A DNA stretch of 8,529 nucleotides, from NCBI GenBank assembly GCA_050247895.1, contig JBFWTJ010000170.1, positions 1-8,529 on the forward strand, read 5' to 3'. The notes below the pieces were generated by a model. That model was not told where the DNA came from and did not search any database. It saw nothing but the letters and a program-made list of their open reading frames with translations. Every line of letters starts with the position of its first letter. Position 1 is the stretch's first letter. Source of the DNA: CAVPEW01 sp050247895. GTDB lineage: Bacteria > Actinomycetota > Acidimicrobiia > Acidimicrobiales > VFJN01. Both the position numbers and the translations under genes were made by a program. Positions 1 to 7,316 of the stretch are shown one piece after another.

Positions 1-2098
1 GGGTGTCCGAGACGATCACGGGGTGGATGTTCCCGGTGAAGGCCCAGTGGTCACCGGCGTTGGTCGGGGTTCCCATCTCGACCGGGCCTGTGCCGTCGAT
101 CGACCAGGCCAGCTCACCCGGACCGAGCGCCGGCACGCCGACGACGATCGTCTGCTCGTCGGCCGCAGGCGTCGCTCCTTCCACCGCGAGGGTGACCGGC
201 GAGGAGGCCACCGATCCGGCGGCGTTGGTGGCGACGGCCCGGTACTGGGTGCCGTCCAGGGCAGCGGTCGCCGCGACGGTCAGCGTCGGCGAGTCGGCGC
301 CGGGGACGTCGTAGAACCGCAGTGCACCCGGCTCCCGGGACTGCCACCGGACCGTCGGCGCCGGATCGCCGGTGGCGACCACGGTGAAGGTCGCCGTCCC
401 CGATGCCTGGCCCGGCGCTAGCGCCACCGTGGCGTCGACCGGCTGGGTCGGGAGCTCCGGCGCGTAGCCGACGAAGGTGAAGCGCCGCAGGTCGGCGACG
501 GTGTTGCTGGCGGCGTGGTGCTGCTGGGCGTCGTAGAAGCTGCCGTCGAAGTAGGCGAGCCCCGCCCCCGGCCGGTAGGCGAACGAGTGCTTGTTGCCGG
601 AGGGGTCGTAGAGGAACAGCCCGGCGTTGTTCTTGATGGCCAGCACCCCCCTGTCCGGGTCGAGGGACAGGAAGCGGTTCCCGGTCGATGCCAGATCGAC
701 CGACGGGCGGGCCTCGGCGACCACCCAGGCCCCGTCGACCCAGCGCACGATGCGGTTCTCGTAGGCGACGCTGCCGTCCTCACCCACGTAGGCCTGGAAC
801 GCCAGCGTGTCGCCGTCCAGCTGGGCGAAGGAGTGGACCCCCGACGACCCCGGCACCTCGCTCACCGCGGGCGAAGGGCCCGACAGGTCGACGAACGTCG
901 TCGGGGGCATGAACAGGTTGCCCCGCCCGTCGATGAAGGTCCGGGTCACCCGCTCGGGGCGGAACGCCGTCGGGGTCAGGCGCACCCTCGTCCACTCGCC
1001 GGCGGCGTCGAAGGTCACCGAGTCGAGTCGGGGGTCGTCGCCCGACGTGGGGATCAGGTAGCGGTCGCCGGCGGTGTCGTAGACCGCCGAGGACGTGAGC
1101 TGGACCGGGGCCACCAGGTTGGCCAGCGCCTCGTAGTCCGAGCCGTTCCAGGCCAACCGCCGGATCAACGCCGACGAGTGGGCGAGGTGCAACGTCGAGG
1201 TGGTCGTGTCGAAGTGGATGAAGTCCGAGCTGGAGGGCTGGTAGTCGAGGTCGTACGACCCCAGCGTCTCGAGTGTCACCGGGTCGAGGGCGAGCACCTG
1301 CCCCGGGACCCCACCGACGGCGGCGGGGTCGAGGACGTACGCGTGCAGGACCCCGGAGCCGGGGTCGGGGAAGATCCTCACGACGGCGGTGGTCCGCGAC
1401 GGGAAGAGCCTGACGGTCTCCTGGTAGACGGGCGCGCCGGGCACGGCCCAGGTCTCGACGTAGTCGGGTGCGCCGCCGGGCCCGTCGTAGCCGAACGTGA
1501 CCGGGTCGAAGGCTGCGCCCGAGGCGTAGTAGCCGATGAAGATGGGGGCCCCGACCTCGGTGAGGCGGCTGGGGATGGCGCTCCAGGTCGTCGTGGTGCC
1601 GGTGACCACCGGGGTCACCTGTTCCGAGAGCAGGGTCACCAGCTCGGTGTCCGGGAAGTCGCCGAACTGGCCGGTGCCGAGGTCACGGCTGACGACGTCC
1701 AGGTAGACCGACGTCTGCTGCGACGAGATGACGACCCGCGGGTCCGAGACGGTCATGTCGAGCAGACCGGCGTGGCCGTAGAAGTGGACCTCCCCGGCGA
1801 ACTGGATCTCGACGGCGCGAGTCGCCGGGTCGTAGGTGCCGCTCTCGATCGGGAAGTGGAAGGTCCCGTCGGGGTTGAGCGTGGCCGGGGCGCGGACGGT
1901 GGTACCGGCAGCGCCGATGTAGTTGCGCCAGGAGCCCCGGATGCCCCAGTCGAGTCCCGCACCGCTGGTGATCGCCACGGGTGAGGTCGGCTCGGCTTCC
2001 TGGGCGGCGGTGGGGGTGGCCAGGAGCGCGGTGACCGCGACGACGGCGACCAACAGGCCGACGAGGCGCTTGCGGCCGGTTGGTTCGTGGGTCCTCAT
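1..2098 (-). CDS. Secreted HtaA-domain protein with propeller, Ig-like and C-terminal WxL-like domains (3' end outside window)
   Basis: The frame is open from the ATG at 2098 to the left edge (699 residues seen, no stop). Residues 1-32 form a signal peptide (RKR, hydrophobic stretch, then TPTAAQ). Residues about 46-190 match an HtaA domain: LDWGIRGSWRNYIG, SGTYDP, VHFYGHAG and SDPRV. In studied corynebacterial HtaA proteins a Tyr in the first motif binds haem and a His in the VHF.GH motif assists; here Tyr60, His105 and His109 are present. Residues about 210-545 are beta-rich with loose propeller-like repeats (VLALDPVTLETLGSY, LAIKNNAGLFLYDPSG). Residues about 547-640 form an Ig-like domain (TFTVVATGDPAPTVRW, GTQYRAVATNAAGS). 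From about 649 a WxL-like domain starts (GELAWSIDGTG) and is cut by the window; by comparison with the downstream paralogues about 105 residues are missing. The ribosome binding site AAGGA lies at 2107-2111, 8 nt before the ATG. A surface haem-binding role is inferred from the HtaA domain; the propeller's ligand is unknown. Confidence 0.88.
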   Translation of the reverse strand, partial: MRTHEPTGRKRLVGLLVAVVAVTALLATPTAAQEAEPTSPVAITSGAGLDWGIRGSWRNYIGAAGTTVRAPATLNPDGTFHFPIESGTYDPATRAVEIQFAGEVHFYGHAGLLDMTVSDPRVVISSQQTSVYLDVVSRDLGTGQFGDFPDTELVTLLSEQVTPVVTGTTTTWSAIPSRLTEVGAPIFIGYYASGAAFDPVTFGYDGPGGAPDYVETWAVPGAPVYQETVRLFPSRTTAVVRIFPDPGSGVLHAYVLDPAAVGGVPGQVLALDPVTLETLGSYDLDYQPSSSDFIHFDTTTSTLHLAHSSALIRRLAWNGSDYEALANLVAPVQLTSSAVYDTAGDRYLIPTSGDDPRLDSVTFDAAGEWTRVRLTPTAFRPERVTRTFIDGRGNLFMPPTTFVDLSGPSPAVSEVPGSSGVHSFAQLDGDTLAFQAYVGEDGSVAYENRIVRWVDGAWVVAEARPSVDLASTGNRFLSLDPDRGVLAIKNNAGLFLYDPSGNKHSFAYRPGAGLAYFDGSFYDAQQHHAASNTVADLRRFTFVGYAPELPTQPVDATVALAPGQASGTATFTVVATGDPAPTVRWQSREPGALRFYDVPGADSPTLTVAATAALDGTQYRAVATNAAGSVASSPVTLAVEGATPAADEQTIVVGVPALGPGELAWSIDGTGPVEMGTPTNAGDHWAFTGNIHPVIVSDT

Positions 2099-2147
2099 GG
2101 CTTCAGTCCTTCGGATTCGGTCGAGGTCGTTCGAGTCGGCTGGGGCT

Positions 2148-2186
2148 CCGGGCCCGGCGGCGCCCACGGGCGTTCGCCGGGCCCGG
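2148..2186 (-). terminator. Composite GC hairpin after the gene at 2199-3986
   Basis: Perfect 12-base arms (2148-2159 and 2175-2186) enclose a second 5-base stem (2161-2165 with 2168-2172) with a 2-base loop. It starts 12 nt after the stop codon. There is no T-tract, as is common for high-GC actinobacterial terminators. It could instead be an mRNA 3'-end stabiliser or a partial read-through element ahead of the gene starting at 2098. Confidence 0.7.
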
Positions 2187-2192
2187 CGTGCC

Positions 2193-2692
2193 GGGTGGTC
2201 AGCTGAGTGCGGTGAGGGTGAGGGTCGTGGTGTAGGTGCCCGGGGGTGTGGCGATCGGGACCTGGAGGTCGAGGTGGGCGCCGAGGGTGGCGGTGCCCTG
2301 GTCGTGGCCGGTGTCGGCGGCGGCCAGGGTCGAGGCCACGGTCAGGCCGTTGCCGCCGGTGAAGCCCGAGGCGACGGGGTCGCCGGGGGTTGCGCCTGCG
2401 CCGGGGGAGGTGACCTGGGGGGTCCAGCCGAGGTGCTTGCCGGCGAGTCCGCCGGTGAAGTCGCCGACCTGGCCGGATAGGGACCAGGGCTGGCCTCCGG
2501 TCCGGGTGTCGGTGACCACGATGGGGTGGATGTTCCCGGTGAAGGCCCAGTGGTCTCCGGCGTTGGCCGGTGTTCCGAGGTCGATCGGGCCGGTTCCGTC
2601 GATCGACCAGGCGAACTCGCCCGGGCCGGGTTCGGGGACCTCCACGGTGAGGGTCTGCGCCTTGCTGTCCGGCCCCGGACCGACGGGCACGG
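2193..2692. repeat. 500-bp direct repeat, copy 1 (WxL-like domain cassette)
   Basis: Aligned by eye base by base with 4082-4581 (offset 1889): the only difference is position 2302 (T here, G at 4191), which makes Asp here and Ala in the other copy. The unit covers the linker VPVGPGPDSKA, the whole WxL-like domain, the stop codon and 6 bases beyond. Weaker similarity continues outward into the hairpin arm (2181-2192 against 4070-4081, 10 of 12 bases). Confidence 0.97.
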
Positions 2693-3986
2693 TGGAGCTC
2701 ACCTCCACGAGGCGACCCCACACGCCGATGTCGGCGCCGGCCTCCCGCCACGTCGCGAGGGCGGTGGTCCCGTCGACGAGCGAGACGTGCACGTTGCTCG
2801 GGGCCACGGCCCGGGACGTGACCACGACCTCGTCGCCGGTGGGGCCGGTGGCGGCGACCACCCGGGACCGGATGCCGAAGGCGCCGGAGGCGGCGTCGTT
2901 CTGGATCCAGGACACGACGACCCTGCCGTCGCCCAGGGTCGAGGCCACCGGGAAGCCCTGGTTGCCGGCCAGGGCGGTGTTGACGACGAAGTCGTCGCCG
3001 GCCGGCGTCCCGTCGAGGTCGAAGAACCTCGCCCGGATGTCGTTGCCGGTGGCGCCGTCGTTGGACGAGTAGGCGACGGCGAACCCGCCGGGCACGCCGA
3101 CGACGTCGGGGTTCCGCTGGGCGCCGGCCGTGGTGCTGTTGACCTGGAGGTCGGGGGTGCCGACGACGGCGCCCGTGGCGTCGTAGCGGGTGGCCCGGAT
3201 GCCCCAGTCGTCGGTGTCGGGGCCGGTGGCGTCGTTGGAGAACCAGGCGATGACGAAGCCCCCGTCGTCCAGCGCGCCGATCGAGGGCGAGACCTGGAGG
3301 CCGGTGCTGATGGCGTTCACGGCGAAGTCCTCGCCGGTCGGGGTGCCGTCGGCGGCCAGCAGCCGGGCCCGGACGCCGATGCTGCCGTCGGCTTCCTCGT
3401 AGCGGTAGGCGACCACGACCTGCCCGTCGGCGAGGGTGGCGGCGGCCGGTTCGGTGCGGGGGCCCCTCGTGGTGGTGTTGACGATGACGTCGGGTCCGGT
3501 CGGGACGCCCTCGGGGGTGAAGGCGCGGGCCCGGATCCCGTGGCCGCTGGTCAGCGGGTCGACCCCGTCGTTGGACGTGAACACGGCGAGGAAGCCGCCG
3601 GAGGCCAGCGGGGTCAGCACCGGGGTCTGCTGGTTGCCCGCCACCGTCGACTCGACGCGGAAGGAGGCACCGAGCGGGGTGCCCGAGGCGCTGAACCGCT
3701 GGGCCCGGACGGTGGGGTCGGTCGGCGGGGCGAAGGTGTTGTCGGCGGCCGACCAGGCCACGACGACCGAGCCGTCGGCGAGGGTGGCGCTGTGGGGTTC
3801 GTTGAGCGGGCTGACGTCGGGGTCGTCGGTGCCGATGGCGAAGGGCTCGCCGCCGTCGCCCACGTCGGCGCCGGCCGGTGCGGGCAGGGCGAACGTGGTG
3901 GCCGCGAGCCCGGCGACGACGGCCGCGGTGAGGGCCTGCCGGCGACGGGATCGGTGACGCTCGGAGGCGTCGGTGGTGTCGTCCAT
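2199..3986 (-). CDS. Secreted seven-repeat beta-propeller protein with C-terminal WxL-like domain
   Basis: 595 residues. I chose the ATG at 3986 because it has AAAGGA at 3995-4000, 8 nt upstream, and opens a signal peptide (Arg-rich residues 10-17, hydrophobic 18-36, APAGA at 36-40). The frame stays open far upstream, but only as a shadow of the next gene. Residues about 55-430 hold roughly seven repeats of 50-60 residues with the pattern P.....L.DGG.VVAW.SNDG....GIRAR....DGTP.G..F.VNT..AGNQ. This repeat is common in large secreted bacterial proteins and probably forms one seven-bladed propeller. I cannot tell its ligand. Residues about 442-595 are the shared WxL-like domain, preceded by the linker VPVGPGPDSKA. 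Domain and linker are almost identical to those of the gene at 4088-5800. There is no C-terminal membrane helix and no LPXTG motif, so wall retention, if any, would rest on the WxL-like domain. A hairpin follows the stop. Confidence 0.9.
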   Translation of the reverse strand: MDDTTDASERHRSRRRQALTAAVVAGLAATTFALPAPAGADVGDGGEPFAIGTDDPDVSPLNEPHSATLADGSVVVAWSAADNTFAPPTDPTVRAQRFSASGTPLGASFRVESTVAGNQQTPVLTPLASGGFLAVFTSNDGVDPLTSGHGIRARAFTPEGVPTGPDVIVNTTTRGPRTEPAAATLADGQVVVAYRYEEADGSIGVRARLLAADGTPTGEDFAVNAISTGLQVSPSIGALDDGGFVIAWFSNDATGPDTDDWGIRATRYDATGAVVGTPDLQVNSTTAGAQRNPDVVGVPGGFAVAYSSNDGATGNDIRARFFDLDGTPAGDDFVVNTALAGNQGFPVASTLGDGRVVVSWIQNDAASGAFGIRSRVVAATGPTGDEVVVTSRAVAPSNVHVSLVDGTTALATWREAGADIGVWGRLVEVSSTVPVGPGPDSKAQTLTVEVPEPGPGEFAWSIDGTGPIDLGTPANAGDHWAFTGNIHPIVVTDTRTGGQPWSLSGQVGDFTGGLAGKHLGWTPQVTSPGAGATPGDPVASGFTGGNGLTVASTLAAADTGHDQGTATLGAHLDLQVPIATPPGTYTTTLTLTALS

Positions 3987-4046
3987 CTCTGAGGTCCTTT
4001 GGGTGAGGCAGCCGGGCGCCGGGGTCGGCGCGCCAGGGCGTGCAGG

Positions 4047-4080
4047 GCAGGCCGGACCGTCGGGTGACGGCCCGGCCTGC
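4047..4080 (-). terminator. Composite GC hairpin after the gene at 4088-5800
   Basis: Nine-base arms (4047-4055 and 4072-4080) and an inner 5-base stem (4057-4061 with 4066-4070) separated by one A/C mismatch, with a 4-base loop. It begins 7 nt after the stop codon and has no T-tract. Its outer arm is partly similar to that of the hairpin at 2148-2186, as expected if the duplicated cassette once included it. Confidence 0.7.
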
Positions 4081-4081
4081 G

Positions 4082-4581
4082 GGGTGGTCAGCTGAGTGCG
4101 GTGAGGGTGAGGGTCGTGGTGTAGGTGCCCGGGGGTGTGGCGATCGGGACCTGGAGGTCGAGGTGGGCGCCGAGGGTGGCGGTGCCCTGGGCGTGGCCGG
4201 TGTCGGCGGCGGCCAGGGTCGAGGCCACGGTCAGGCCGTTGCCGCCGGTGAAGCCCGAGGCGACGGGGTCGCCGGGGGTTGCGCCTGCGCCGGGGGAGGT
4301 GACCTGGGGGGTCCAGCCGAGGTGCTTGCCGGCGAGTCCGCCGGTGAAGTCGCCGACCTGGCCGGATAGGGACCAGGGCTGGCCTCCGGTCCGGGTGTCG
4401 GTGACCACGATGGGGTGGATGTTCCCGGTGAAGGCCCAGTGGTCTCCGGCGTTGGCCGGTGTTCCGAGGTCGATCGGGCCGGTTCCGTCGATCGACCAGG
4501 CGAACTCGCCCGGGCCGGGTTCGGGGACCTCCACGGTGAGGGTCTGCGCCTTGCTGTCCGGCCCCGGACCGACGGGCACGG
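4082..4581. repeat. 500-bp direct repeat, copy 2 (WxL-like domain cassette)
   Basis: Second copy of the repeat at 2193-2692, with a single base difference at 4191. On the left the similarity fades inside the hairpin after the stop codon. On the right it stops sharply two bases past the VPVGP linker codons, where the two propeller regions begin. The two propellers show no comparable DNA similarity, so this is a cassette-level duplication or conversion rather than duplication of a whole gene. Confidence 0.97.
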
Positions 4582-5800
4582 CCTGGTACACGGCGAAGTG
4601 CTGGTCGACCGGCTGACCGGAGGGGAGCCCGAGCGCCACCCAGACGCTGCCGTCGCGGGCGATGCCGGCACCCACCACGTTGCCCTCGGTCTCGATGTCG
4701 TCGTGGACCTGGGCGGGGACCGGCGTCAGCCGGGTGGCGTCGGCGTCGAACAGGTCGACCTCGCCCCCGAGCTGGGCCACGACCACCCGGCCGGCGCCGA
4801 AGCCGATCCGGGTGTCGACGTCGGCCGCGCCGAAGCGCCCGACCGTGCTCGACACGGCCAGGGTGTCGCCGTCGACCACGACGAGACGGCCGAGCTGGCC
4901 GTCGCCGGATGCGTCGACGCGGCCGGTGACGTAGAGGTCGCCGCTGGCCGGGTCGATGTCGACGCGGTGGGCCGCCGCCGTGCCGGCGGGCAGGTCGGCG
5001 CCGTTGACCGGCACCGATGCGGTGACCGTGCGGGTGGCGACGTCGAGGGCGACGATGTGGGCCGCCGCGGTGGCGTCGGGCCCGGCGTAGGCCAGCAGGT
5101 ACAGCGTCTCGTCGTCGAGCGAGCGCACCGCGTTGGCGAACCGGCTGACACCGGCGGGCAGCCCCTCGAGGGCGGTGAGGTCGATGACGTCGCTGGCCGG
5201 GATGGCCGAGGAGCCCGACGCCCGCCACGCCACCTCGTCGTAGACGCCGATGAGCCCCTCGTTGCCGAAGAAGACCCAGATCTGGTCGTCGCCGGTGAAC
5301 TGCAGCCCGGTCTTGGTGAGGGCGCCGGCGACCGGCGTGATGCTCCGGCCCTTCACCAGGTTCCCGGTGGCGAGATCGAAGACCCGCACCGTCCCGCCGC
5401 CGCCCAGCGTGCTGAACAGCTCGGTGCCGTTGGGGTGGAAGCCCCAGCGGCCCTCGAAGGTGTCGAGGGCGGTCGTCTGCCACTGCCAACCGGTGTACTG
5501 GCCGGTGGTCAGGTCGACCGACCGGGTCCGTCCGGCCCCGCCGACGTAGGCGATGTCGTGCTCCTGGTCCCACAGCACCGACTGCACCCGGGGGACGCTC
5601 TCGCCCTCCGGGGCCAGGAGCGAGTGCTGGGCGGCCAGGTCGAGGCGTACGGGTGCGTCCGCTTCGTCGGCGGCCGAGGGCAGGGCCGGGCCGAAGCCGG
5701 CGGTGAGGCCGGCGACGGCGAGGGTGGCGGCCAGGGCTCGTCTGGCTCGGTGCCAGCGGCTGTGGTGCCGCCGATCGTGATCCGCCCGCTTGGTGGTCAT
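4088..5800 (-). CDS. Secreted YVTN/WD40-type beta-propeller protein with C-terminal WxL-like domain
   Basis: 570 residues. The ATG at 5800 is preceded by AAAGGA (5808-5813) at 7 nt. Residues 1-44 are a long signal peptide: a very basic His/Arg start, hydrophobic residues 22-36, then LPSAADEA. Residues about 50-405 show propeller-type blade motifs: IAYVGGAGRTRSVDLTTGQ near 83, VRVFDLATGNLV near 138, HIVALDVATRTVT near 248, DIDPASGDLYVTGR near 281, RLVVVDGDTLAVSS near 305, VDLFDADATRL near 348 and GIARDGSVWVAL near 379. This is typical of NHL/YVTN-like propellers that bind ligands or proteins; I see no catalytic motif. Residues about 417-570 are the WxL-like domain: AWSIDGTG at 434, VTDTRTGGQPWSLSGQV at 466, HLGWTP at 493, and GTYTTTLTLTALS at the end. 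The propeller is not obviously related to that of the gene at 2199-3986, although their C-terminal DNA is nearly identical. The function is probably binding at the cell surface; the partner is unknown. Confidence 0.9.
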   Translation of the reverse strand: MTTKRADHDRRHHSRWHRARRALAATLAVAGLTAGFGPALPSAADEADAPVRLDLAAQHSLLAPEGESVPRVQSVLWDQEHDIAYVGGAGRTRSVDLTTGQYTGWQWQTTALDTFEGRWGFHPNGTELFSTLGGGGTVRVFDLATGNLVKGRSITPVAGALTKTGLQFTGDDQIWVFFGNEGLIGVYDEVAWRASGSSAIPASDVIDLTALEGLPAGVSRFANAVRSLDDETLYLLAYAGPDATAAAHIVALDVATRTVTASVPVNGADLPAGTAAAHRVDIDPASGDLYVTGRVDASGDGQLGRLVVVDGDTLAVSSTVGRFGAADVDTRIGFGAGRVVVAQLGGEVDLFDADATRLTPVPAQVHDDIETEGNVVGAGIARDGSVWVALGLPSGQPVDQHFAVYQAVPVGPGPDSKAQTLTVEVPEPGPGEFAWSIDGTGPIDLGTPANAGDHWAFTGNIHPIVVTDTRTGGQPWSLSGQVGDFTGGLAGKHLGWTPQVTSPGAGATPGDPVASGFTGGNGLTVASTLAAADTGHAQGTATLGAHLDLQVPIATPPGTYTTTLTLTALS

Positions 5801-5863
5801 CTAGCGTTCCTTTGCTCTGTCGCGTCCGGCGCCGCTGGCGCCTCGAGAGGGTGTGACGGGGTT

Positions 5864-5895
5864 GCGGCCGGGCCCCGGGCCTGGGGCCCGGCCGC
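5864..5895 (-). terminator. GC hairpin after the gene at 5910-7271
   Basis: Perfect 12-base arms (5864-5875 and 5884-5895) with an 8-base loop, starting 14 nt after the stop codon. No T-tract. A second small hairpin (5828-5833 with 5837-5842, 3-base loop) lies between it and the ribosome binding site of the next gene and would be in that gene's leader. Confidence 0.7.
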
Positions 5896-5909
5896 GTTCG
5901 GTCAACGGC

Positions 5910-7271
5910 TCAGGTGAGCGCGGTGATCGTGAGGGTGGCGCTGTAGCTGCCGGCCGGGGTCTCGACCGGCAGGCGCAGGTCGAGGCCGGCACCCAGCGAC
6001 GCCGTGCCCGAGGCGTGGCCACCGGGCGACGCGGCCAGGACCGACGGGACGCTCAGGCCGGTCGTCCCGCCCTCGGCGAGCGAGGAGGCGACGTCGCCAC
6101 CGGCCACGGCACCCGCACCCGGGCTGAGGACCTCGGGGCTCCAGCCGAGGTGGCTGCCCGAGATGCCGCCGGTGAAGTCCGACACCTGGCCCGAGATCGA
6201 CCAGGCCGGCCCGCCGGCGCGGGTGTCGGTCAGCGAGATCGGGTCGATGGCGCCGCCGGCCTGCAGGAACGTGCCCTGGTTGGTCGTCGTGCCCAGGTCG
6301 ACCGCGCCGTCGCCGTTGATCGACCAGACGAGCTCGCCCGGCTCGGTCACCTCGGGCACGGTCGCCGTGATGGTCTGCGTGCCCTCCTCGGGATCGGGGT
6401 CCGGGTCGGGATCGGGGTCGCCGCCGCCGTCGGTCGTGTAGCTGATCGACAGGGCGGACGGGGCCTTCTTCGGGTCGGCCGCGCCGCCGCTGCTGTACCA
6501 GTAGCTGGTCAGCCCGGTCAGGTAGTGGAAGTCGACGAAGCTGGCCGGCCACGAACCCCAGCCCGGGTTGACCCGGTTCTGCGGGGTGCCACCCGACTCG
6601 GCCGGCGGCTCGTACTCGACGCCCTCGTAGTCGGGCGTGACGGTGAAGCCCGTCGCGCCGGCGTCCACGCCGGACAGGTCGGCCACAACGATCCCGGCCA
6701 CCGGGTCGAGCGGGACCTTCACGTTCGGGTTCTCCATCGACGAGCCGTAGCCGAACAGGGTGGCCACGAGCTGCCCGTCACCGTCGGCGTCGACGGTCAG
6801 CACCGGGTTCTCGATGGTGAACGGGACGAGCCCGCCGTAGAAGTTGATCGACAGGCGGCCGGTGAACGACAGGGTCGCCGCGCCGGTGTCGGGGTCGACC
6901 GTGCCGGTGCCGCCGCTCCAGCGGACCGTCTGGTTGCCCTGGCCCGCCGCAGCGCCCTCGCACTTGTTGGCCCACGTCGGGGCGGCGCCGTTCTTGAGGA
7001 CGCTCACGTTCCCGTCGGTGGTCAGGTACTGGGCCTGGGTGCCGTCCGAGACGCCGGCCGACAGGTAGTTGCACCCGCCGAACGGAGGCGCGGACTGGCC
7101 GACCTCGTTGCTGATGCCCCACTCGATGGTGGCGTCGGTCACCGCGAGCGGCTCGGCCGAGGCCGGGGCGACGCTCGAGAGCAGCGCGCCGGCTGCCATC
7201 GCCGTCGCCGTGGCCAGGGCCGCCACGCGGCGCGGGCGGCCTCGGGCCGTCCGCTGGTCGGTTGTTCGCAT
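5910..7271 (-). CDS. Secreted variant HtaA-like protein with DP-repeat linker and C-terminal WxL-like domain
   Basis: 453 residues. The ATG at 7271 follows AGGAGG (7276-7281) at a short 4-nt spacing. The signal peptide ends at about residue 39 (APASA|EP). Residues about 46-280 resemble an actinobacterial variant of the HtaA domain: ATIEWGISNE, FGGCNYLSAG, TWANKC, GGTGTVDPDTG, LSINFYGGL, ENPVLTVDADGDGQL and LFGYGSSM. Cys67 and Cys104 could form a disulphide outside the cell. Where classical HtaA has VHF.GH, this protein has INFYGG, so both histidines are missing and haem binding cannot be assumed. Residues 285-294 are a (DP)5 linker. Residues about 297-453 are the most diverged copy of the WxL-like domain seen here, but the key positions stay: VWSINGDG, DTRAGGPAWSISGQVSDFTGG, HLGWSP, and GSYSATLTITALT at the end. 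It begins 45 nt after the stop of the upstream gene with no hairpin between, so the two are probably co-transcribed. Confidence 0.9.
   Translation of the reverse strand: MRTTDQRTARGRPRRVAALATATAMAAGALLSSVAPASAEPLAVTDATIEWGISNEVGQSAPPFGGCNYLSAGVSDGTQAQYLTTDGNVSVLKNGAAPTWANKCEGAAAGQGNQTVRWSGGTGTVDPDTGAATLSFTGRLSINFYGGLVPFTIENPVLTVDADGDGQLVATLFGYGSSMENPNVKVPLDPVAGIVVADLSGVDAGATGFTVTPDYEGVEYEPPAESGGTPQNRVNPGWGSWPASFVDFHYLTGLTSYWYSSGGAADPKKAPSALSISYTTDGGGDPDPDPDPDPEEGTQTITATVPEVTEPGELVWSINGDGAVDLGTTTNQGTFLQAGGAIDPISLTDTRAGGPAWSISGQVSDFTGGISGSHLGWSPEVLSPGAGAVAGGDVASSLAEGGTTGLSVPSVLAASPGGHASGTASLGAGLDLRLPVETPAGSYSATLTITALT
6390..6419 (-). repeat. (Asp-Pro)5 coding repeat, interdomain linker
   Basis: Five GAY-CCN units encode residues 285-294 of the variant HtaA-like protein and separate its N-terminal domain from the WxL-like domain. 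Such DP runs usually form stiff extended linkers in exported proteins. The two alternating Asp codons (GAC/GAT) break the DNA repeat slightly. Confidence 0.9.
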
Positions 7272-7316
7272 GCTTCCTCCTGGGGAGTCGCTCGGTTTGC
7301 TGGTTGTTGTTCGGGA

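Noticed and set aside
515..1984. Long plus-strand open frame of 489 codons
   Set aside because: It lies antisense to the HtaA-domain gene, has a low-complexity Arg/Gly/Val composition and no recognisable domain; long antisense frames are usual at this G+C content. The same holds for 2526-3992 and 4415-5917 on the plus strand.
3930..3960. Possible twin-arginine signal (SRRR) in the seven-repeat protein
   Set aside because: The residues after the arginines (QALTAAVV) do not fit the S-R-R-x-F-L-K consensus, and basic starts are general in these signal peptides; ordinary Sec export is more likely.
2193..4581. Long direct repeats as the ends of a mobile element
   Set aside because: The repeats are coding, start and stop at domain borders, and enclose only the N-terminal part of one gene with its leader; there is no transposase, terminal inverted repeat or target duplication.
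2199..5573. One 1124-codon open frame on the minus strand covering two genes
   Set aside because: Its first half is an out-of-frame, Arg/Gly/Pro-rich shadow of the gene at 4088-5800. The real start at 3986 has a ribosome binding site and a signal peptide.
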